DNA from: an uncultured Akkermansia sp.
Lineage (GTDB): Bacteria > Verrucomicrobiota > Verrucomicrobiia > Verrucomicrobiales > Akkermansiaceae
Assembly: GCA_947588735.1 (NCBI GenBank)
Contig: CANQAD010000014.1
Coordinates: forward strand, 1 to 37,479
Direction: 5' to 3'
Length of the DNA stretch: 37,479 nt
Shown piece after piece: positions 32,388 to 37,479 of the stretch (the first letter of the stretch is position 1; each line of letters opens with the position of its first letter). The notes beneath the pieces were generated by a model. The model ran no database searches, was not told the origin of the DNA, and worked only from the letters and a program-made list of their open reading frames with translations. The position numbers and the translations under genes were made by a program.

Positions 32388-32478
32388 CGTGCGGATTCCA
32401 GTGGGGCCGCATGAACTTGTCCCGCAGCGGAACAGCCGAGGTATCCTCCATCAAAACAGTCTTTACAATCACCAGAAT

Positions 32479-33954
32479 ATGATCGCCGCCTTTGCCAACA
32501 CCATGAGAGTTCCGGAGCTTCGGAGCCGTATTCTTTTCACCTTGGCACTCATTGTTGTTGTGCGTCTCGGAGTGCATCTTCCCCTCCCCGGCGTGGATGT
32601 GCATGCTCTCACCACTTTCCTGCAGCAGCAGGCTGCAGAAGAGGGTGGTCCCCTGGCGGCTCTCGGCGCTATCCTTACCATCTTCTCCGGTGGCGGTCTG
32701 CAGCAATGCGGTATTTTTGCCCTGGGGATCATGCCCTACATTTCCGCCTCCATCATGACCCAACTGATGGGAGCAGTTCTCCCCTCGTGGAAAAAGATGC
32801 TGGAGGAGGAGGGAGGACGTCAAAAGATGACGCGCTACACGCGTGTCCTTGCCATCATCATTGCCATTGTGCAGGGATTTCTGCTCACGCGGACTTTGGA
32901 GAACCCGTCCACCATAGGCCTGGATGTCGGCAATCTTGTCATGCACCCGGGCTGGGTCTTCACTCTCTCCACCATTTTCATCATCGTTACCGGCACCATG
33001 TTCCTCATGTGGATTGGTGACCAAATCACCGAGCGTGGCATCGGCAACGGCATCTCCCTGATTATCTCCGTCAACATCATCTCCGCTCTGCCCGGCGCCT
33101 TCTCGATGGCATGGAAAACCTGCGTCATGAGAGGCGGTGAAATTAACCCTCTCGGTTCGCTCACCCTCGTAGCGCTCATCCTTTTCATGGTGGTTGTGGT
33201 GGCTCTCGTGGTCACAGTGAGTCAGGCGCAGCGCCGCATCCCCGTGCAGCAAGCCAAGCGCGTGGTTGGCCACGGTAAGATGACCCAGGGCGGCACAACT
33301 TACCTGCCCCTCAAGCTCAACTACTCTGGCGTGATGCCCGTCATCTTCGCCACCGCTATCCTTGCCCTGCCCGGCATGCTGGTGCAGCAGCTCTTCACCG
33401 GCGATTCACCTTGGGTATCCTTTGTGAATACGATCCTTTCCCCGAGCGACATCTGGTACTACCTGATTTCCTCCGCCATGATCTTCTTCTTCTCCTACTT
33501 CTGGGTGGCCACCATGTTCCAACCTCAGCAGATTTCCGAGAATCTGAAACGCTCTGGCAGCTATATCCCCGGCATCCGCCCCGGCCCCGCAACGGCCACT
33601 TTCCTGGATCAGACAATGACCCGCCTGACCTTTGCGGGTTCTCTTTTCCTCACACTCATCTACTTCCTGCCCAGCCTGCTTTCCGTGTTTGGAACCCTGC
33701 CGCACGTGGTTACTCAGTTCTTTGGCGGCACCTCTCTGCTCATTTTGGTGGGTGTGCTGCTGGATATGATGCGCCAGGTCGAAGCTACCCTGTTGCAGAA
33801 AAATTATGACGGCTTTATGCGCAAGGGGCGTCTGCGTGGTCGCTACTCCCATATTCAAGGCACCGGCGCTCCCGCAGAGGGCAAGGGTCTTGTCATTCTC
33901 TGGGTGCTTATTGCCATTTCTGTCCTTGCGTGCATGATCATCATCATGCCATGA
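32479..33954 (+). CDS. secY: Protein translocase subunit SecY
   Basis: 491 residues from ATG 32479 (MIAAFANTMRVPELRSRILF), the usual SecY beginning; the frame extends back to 32389 without support. About ten membrane segments form the channel through which proteins cross or enter the inner membrane. Conserved pieces: LRSRILFTLALIVVVRLG, the plug region GGLQQCGIFALGIMPYISAS, ITERGIGNGISLII, and the C-terminal cytoplasmic MRKGRLRGRYS. adk, map, infA and rpsM do not follow; a gap and an unrelated gene do. Confidence 0.96.
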   Translation: MIAAFANTMRVPELRSRILFTLALIVVVRLGVHLPLPGVDVHALTTFLQQQAAEEGGPLAALGAILTIFSGGGLQQCGIFALGIMPYISASIMTQLMGAVLPSWKKMLEEEGGRQKMTRYTRVLAIIIAIVQGFLLTRTLENPSTIGLDVGNLVMHPGWVFTLSTIFIIVTGTMFLMWIGDQITERGIGNGISLIISVNIISALPGAFSMAWKTCVMRGGEINPLGSLTLVALILFMVVVVALVVTVSQAQRRIPVQQAKRVVGHGKMTQGGTTYLPLKLNYSGVMPVIFATAILALPGMLVQQLFTGDSPWVSFVNTILSPSDIWYYLISSAMIFFFSYFWVATMFQPQQISENLKRSGSYIPGIRPGPATATFLDQTMTRLTFAGSLFLTLIYFLPSLLSVFGTLPHVVTQFFGGTSLLILVGVLLDMMRQVEATLLQKNYDGFMRKGRLRGRYSHIQGTGAPAEGKGLVILWVLIAISVLACMIIIMP

Positions 33955-34121
33955 TTTGCTTTGACCATCCGGGGCCTTTGCTGTCTTCCCGCAAGGAAAA
34001 AATCGTTACCGATTCTGCGCCGTGATGCGAATTGCCCTGTCCTTGTGCATGTCGATGCGTTCAGGCATTCCAAATCACTCCGTCTTTGTGTTGGGAACAG
34101 CCTTAAAAAAGTGATTTCCGC

Positions 34122-34150
34122 TTGCCTTTTCTTTGCATAACATATAACAT
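34122..34150 (+). promoter_or_regulatory. Candidate promoter of the ankyrin/L,D-transpeptidase gene
   Basis: TTGCCT (34122-34127), 17-bp spacer, TAACAT (34145-34150), about 75 bp before ATG 34225. Confidence 0.4.
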
Positions 34151-34224
34151 CGGCATGTCCGATCATTAATTGGGCGCAGTCGGTTCTTCTCACGGTAGGT
34201 TAACGATGCTTTCGGCATTGTTAT

Positions 34225-35664
34225 ATGCATGCGGTAATACAAAATAGATGCGTAAACATATGTGGCAAAGGCGCCATCATATTAGTTGCTCTCCTTCACT
34301 CCCTGGGCGCGGTCTCATCCCCGGCAGTAACGCCCACCAATGATTCCGGGAACGCCCTGCAAGGCGTTCGTTTGCTTTCAATCGAACCGGCGGGACGGTC
34401 CACTCAGTCTCGACCCGATCCTCTTCTTGCAAAAAGGCTCTGTGAGATTGAGAAGGGTGCCGACATCAATTTTGCAAACTGTCGCGGGCAGACCGCGCTT
34501 ATGTGCGCTGCCGCTTCCAACGACTTCCTTGCCACCTGTTGGCTGGTAGCAAAGGGAGCGGATGTCGCTCTCATCAATGAACATCGCCAGCAGGCACGCG
34601 ATTACGCCACGGACGTGCGAATCCGTAAGCTGTTGCGCTTCGCGGCAGAAGCTACATCAGCTCCAGGAAACCTGGCTGACATACCTTTCCCTGTTAGAAG
34701 CGCAGAGTATTTGGCGCTTCGCGTTCGCCGCACTGTCCCGGCATCCGGGGAAGCACTCCCCGTTCAAATGACCGCCGACATGGCAGGAGAGGAACTCATA
34801 CTTGCACTCGCGTTGCGTTTGCCTCCCGGAGTTTTTCCTCCTGCGCAGCAACTCGCCTGCGCCCTGTTGCAGGAGGATATGCCTGCCATCTCCTCCTTGC
34901 TGCGTGACCACCCGCAATTGCTGCATGATCACGATTTGATTCGCTATGCCCGGTCAGCTGATGCCGTGCGAACACTAATGAACGTCGGCATGAATCCTGG
35001 CGTTACATGGTGTATTTCAGGCCGAACCGGTCAAGACACCCTCAGTCTTCTCGTCCCGGCGCTGCACAGTAATGTGCATGTCGTACATGCTTTGCTGCAG
35101 GCAGGGTGCCCCCTGCCAGTGTATGCCGATGGCCGTAATATCCTGCATACCCTCGCCTCGCTACCGCACTCTGCCGCTTTGGCAGATGAGCTTGTATCTG
35201 CGGGAGCGGATCCCAACCAGGTCACCCATACGACCAACGAGACACCCCTTTCCACTGCCCTGCGCCATCGCAACCTTGGCATGGCCGCCGCTTTACTCCG
35301 TCTTGGGGCTCGCGTTGACGATACCTGCGCCGCCGCTCTTTTCGAATCTTCCGAGCAATCCCCTGCGAATCCGCAGTACATTCCGGCTCTCATTGCTCTT
35401 CTACACGCCAACGGCTGGACAGCAGATGATCACATTTGGCGTCTCTTCCTCTCCGAATACCTGGCGGCTCCTCGAATCTCCCCGGACTTACCACAATCCA
35501 TGGAGCCGCGATGCTCAAGGCCGCACTGCTCTCATGCTTTTGGTCATGGACAGCCGACCTCACACCCCCGCCATTCAAAAGCTCCTTGCCGACGGCGCCG
35601 ACGTCAACGCACAGGATCGCCAGGGTTACTCCGCTATCATGCACCTGATGACCTCTTGCGATAA
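34225..35664 (+). pseudogene. 5' part of a frameshifted ankyrin-repeat L,D-transpeptidase gene
   Basis: Open frame of 479 residues. A hydrophobic export segment lies near residues 13-30 (CGKGAIILVALLHSLGAV). Ankyrin-type repeats follow, e.g. GADINFANCRGQTALMCAAA, HLVRALLQAG-like VVHALLQAGCPLPV and LVSAGADPNQVTH. From about residue 415 onward the translation turns into a basic, nonsensical tail, while sensible ankyrin sequence continues in the +1 frame from about 35480. Together the two frames would encode a ~684-residue protein. It could be decayed, a sequencing error, or recoded. Confidence 0.7.
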
Positions 35665-36277
35665 CCCGGAACTCCTCTCTCTGTTCCTTGATGCCGGCGC
35701 CAGAATTGACATTTGGAGCCGCGACAGAAAAACTCCACTCTCTCTCGCCCACGAGTTCCGCCGCGAGGCTTCCGCCAAACTCCTCACCGAATACAGCACC
35801 TCCAAGTTCAACCACATTATTGGTACCGTCCTGCCCAAAGTCCAATTTCCGGAAGCCTACCAATCTTTTCGTAGCCGCAGCGACTACCCCCGCACCTACG
35901 ACACGTGGCGCGATCCGGATGCTTTGAGCTCCGTCGGCAAATTTCTCGTTGTCATCAGTCTCTCCTCCCAGCGAGGCCTCCTTATCGTAGGCGACCGTCC
36001 CGCCATGGACTTCCCCGTTTGCACGGGCCGAGGCTCCAGACACGCCACGCCGACCGGATTTTTCCGCATCAGTCAAAAGGATCGCTACCACCGTTCCAAT
36101 CTCTACCACGCTTCCATGCCCTTCTTCATGCGCCTCACGAATGATGGCGTCGGTCTCCACGTCGGCAATGTCTTGCGCATCCCGGCCTCTCACGGCTGCA
36201 TCCGCATGCAACGCGACGCCTGTCAAACGCTCTTCACCATCCTCCCAATCGGTACGGAGGTCGTTATCCGCGAGTAA
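35072..36277 (+). pseudogene. 3' part: ankyrin repeats plus YkuD L,D-transpeptidase domain
   Basis: The frame is open from 35072, but only from about 35480 does it read as protein: NPWSRDAQGRTALMLLVMDS, then KLLADGADVNAQDRQGYSAI and LFLDAGARIDIWSRDRKTPL are ankyrin repeats. The C-terminal ~130 residues are a YkuD L,D-transpeptidase domain (VVISLSSQRGLLIV, TPTGFFRIS, HVGNVLRIPASHGCIRM) with the catalytic cysteine in HGCIRM. Such enzymes form 3-3 peptidoglycan cross-links or link proteins to the wall. No export signal exists in this frame alone, so it depends on the 5' part. Confidence 0.72.
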
Positions 36278-36366
36278 TTCTCTACCTTTTTTTCAAGGAC
36301 GCGCTGATCACGCCTCACTTTGTTCATCTCCACATGTTTTGCCTGAAACAAACCCAAAAAGGCAAA

Positions 36367-37347
36367 TCAGCCTTTGGGCAAGAAATACCCGCGCTGTCTG
36401 GCAGAGATGGGGAGGTGAGCAAGCTCCATAACGCGCAACATTTCCTTCCAGAGTTTGCGACGCTCGGCAAGAATTGACGTGCGCAGCAAATAACTGGGAT
36501 GATGTGTGACGATGACGGGCGCACCGCAATAGGAAAGGTCTTTCATTTGCTGGTAGGCGGAGAGGGGTAGCTCCCCCTGTCCGATGATGCCACGAGCCGC
36601 CACTACGCCGAGAGCCACAATCACCTTAGGACGTACGTAGCGGACCTCGAATTCCAGTACCGGCAGGGAAAGGCGAACTTCCTCCGCATCCGGTGCACGG
36701 TTATTGGTGGTTTGGCGCGGCATTTTGGGTCGGTATTTCACCAAATGGGTAATGTAAACATCCTTGCGGGTAAGCCCCATGGCGCGCAGCATTTCATCCA
36801 GTTTCGCGCCGGCTTCCCCACAAAACGGGCGACCTTCCTGCTCATCGTAATAGTTGGGCGCATCACCCACAAAAAAGATATCCCCATCCGGCGCGCCCTC
36901 ACCCCACACCATCTTATCACGCAGCGTGCTCAGTTCGCGCAGAGGTTCCCATCGGGTCAACAATTTCTGCGCCTGATCCCATATTTCTTCTCGTGTTCTG
37001 CCAGCGGGACGGAAAAAAACGGGCTCCTTCTCTGCGGATTCCGAGGGCACAGCTTCCGGCTCTTCAGCAGCCAGCGCGCTCAGGAAGGACTTTACCTCAT
37101 TCGTCTCCCTCGGAACAACCTCTGCAGCATCCGTGACCTGAGCAACTGGTCGGAGTTCAGGATTTCCCGCACGCTTGCTCGCAATATCACCGCGACGAGC
37201 TGCCCGCATCCACTCGCGCAAAATCGGTCGCACATCTTCCTGCAACGCCAGCCGTTCTGTACCACGCGCCAACCTGCCCGTAAGATACGACTTCACGAGG
37301 CTGCGCAAGCCCATCCGTCCTGCGTTGTTGACCACGGACTGTTCCAC
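36367..37347 (-). CDS. UDG family 4-like uracil-DNA glycosylase without Fe-S cysteines
   Basis: 326 residues from GTG 37347; ATG 37314 is an alternative. The first ~120 residues are a variable extension. The UDG domain shows motif A FFVGDAPNYYDEQEGRPFCG (158-177), VYITHLVKYRP (197-207), VIVALGVVAARGI and motif B THHPSYLLR (281-289). Family 4 enzymes hold a 4Fe-4S cluster with four cysteines; here CxxC is replaced by EPLREL, KCRPP by KYRPK, and the fourth position has no cysteine. It probably removes uracil from DNA, but the missing cluster makes this less certain. Confidence 0.8.
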   Translation of the reverse strand: MEQSVVNNAGRMGLRSLVKSYLTGRLARGTERLALQEDVRPILREWMRAARRGDIASKRAGNPELRPVAQVTDAAEVVPRETNEVKSFLSALAAEEPEAVPSESAEKEPVFFRPAGRTREEIWDQAQKLLTRWEPLRELSTLRDKMVWGEGAPDGDIFFVGDAPNYYDEQEGRPFCGEAGAKLDEMLRAMGLTRKDVYITHLVKYRPKMPRQTTNNRAPDAEEVRLSLPVLEFEVRYVRPKVIVALGVVAARGIIGQGELPLSAYQQMKDLSYCGAPVIVTHHPSYLLRTSILAERRKLWKEMLRVMELAHLPISARQRGYFLPKG

Positions 37348-37404
37348 GCGGCTATCCTAGCCGTCGCCGCATAATTTGTCAAGCAGCTTCGCAGACCGAA
37401 CAGG

Positions 37405-37468
37405 GCAAACGCATTAGGAAATGCGGTTGCTATTGACGATTGACGAGTTACGAATTACGATTTATTGA
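37405..37468. repeat. Dispersed heptamer-hairpin repeat
   Basis: Hairpin GCAAACGCATT-AGGA-AATGCGGTTGC (37405-37430, one mismatch) followed by 7-bp units ACGATTG, ACGAGTT, ACGAATT, ACGATTT. Same parts, reversed in order and strand, as at 19037-19119. It continues toward the window end. Confidence 0.75.
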
Positions 37469-37479
37469 TCATGTGCGCG

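Noticed and set aside
32212-33273. 353-residue minus-strand ORF under secY
   Set aside because: Histidine- and glutamate-rich nonsense sequence antisense to secY.

Overview
The window looks like a chromosomal segment of a gut-type Verrucomicrobiota bacterium, probably Akkermansia-like. This is inferred from protein character: FabI, IMPDH, GatB, IspD, sulfatase, sialate O-acetylesterase and a NahK-like sugar kinase, together with weak or absent Shine-Dalgarno sequences before most chromosomal genes. No 16S gene or other marker here proves the taxon.

Layout. 1-530: repeat-rich non-coding DNA. 531-3975: YbjN-like protein, fabI, secreted sialate O-acetylesterase, then a convergent DOMON-like gene. 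4024-13296: a 9.3 kb integrated element bounded by a 14-bp direct repeat, CTACGGGGGATAGG, whose right copy forms the 3' end of a tRNA-Val gene. It carries a tyrosine integrase, an array of 21-bp-spaced repeats, an EcoRI-family DNA adenine methyltransferase, a DUF262-HNH nuclease, a divergently transcribed HTH protein, two small excisionase/AlpA-like HTH proteins, a 34-codon ORF with a strong ribosome site, a CHC2/Toprim primase and a P-loop ATPase. There are no capsid, tail, portal or lysis genes, so it resembles a phage satellite (P4- or PICI-like) or small replicative integrative element more than a prophage. 13284-13448: tRNA-Val and tRNA-Tyr. 13583-18213: guaB, a secreted protein, gatB and a hypothetical. 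18381: tRNA-Gly with a good promoter. 18453-19196: non-coding, with palindromes and dispersed repeats. 19197-23220: forward genes including the NahK-like kinase and a DUF1232 protein. 23150-25927: reverse operon yqeY, ispD, epimerase, DnaJ-TM-Sel1. 26009-26497: repeats. 26498-28747: sulfatase. 28929-33954: rplX-rplE-rpsH-rplF-rplR-rpsE-rplO-secY. 34225-36277: an ankyrin plus L,D-transpeptidase gene broken by a frameshift. 36367-37347: a UDG4-like protein without its usual iron-sulfur cysteines.

Main discovery candidate. The methyltransferase has a promoter (TTGACT-17-TAGAAT), the only start codon that reads into a run of ten C, and then its conserved N-terminus. With ten C the start is out of frame and the peptide stops after 18 codons. 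With nine or twelve C it reads into a roughly 364-residue methyltransferase. The gene therefore looks phase-variable and is OFF in this sequence. The DUF262-HNH nuclease starts 7 nt after its stop codon, so modification and nuclease may switch together. The result would be a phase-variable modification/restriction module on a mobile satellite-like element.

Chromosomal genes suggest mucin or host-glycan use: a secreted esterase removes sialate acetyl groups, a sulfatase removes sulfate, and the sugar kinase phosphorylates released hexosamines. This functional link is inference, because the genes are not adjacent.
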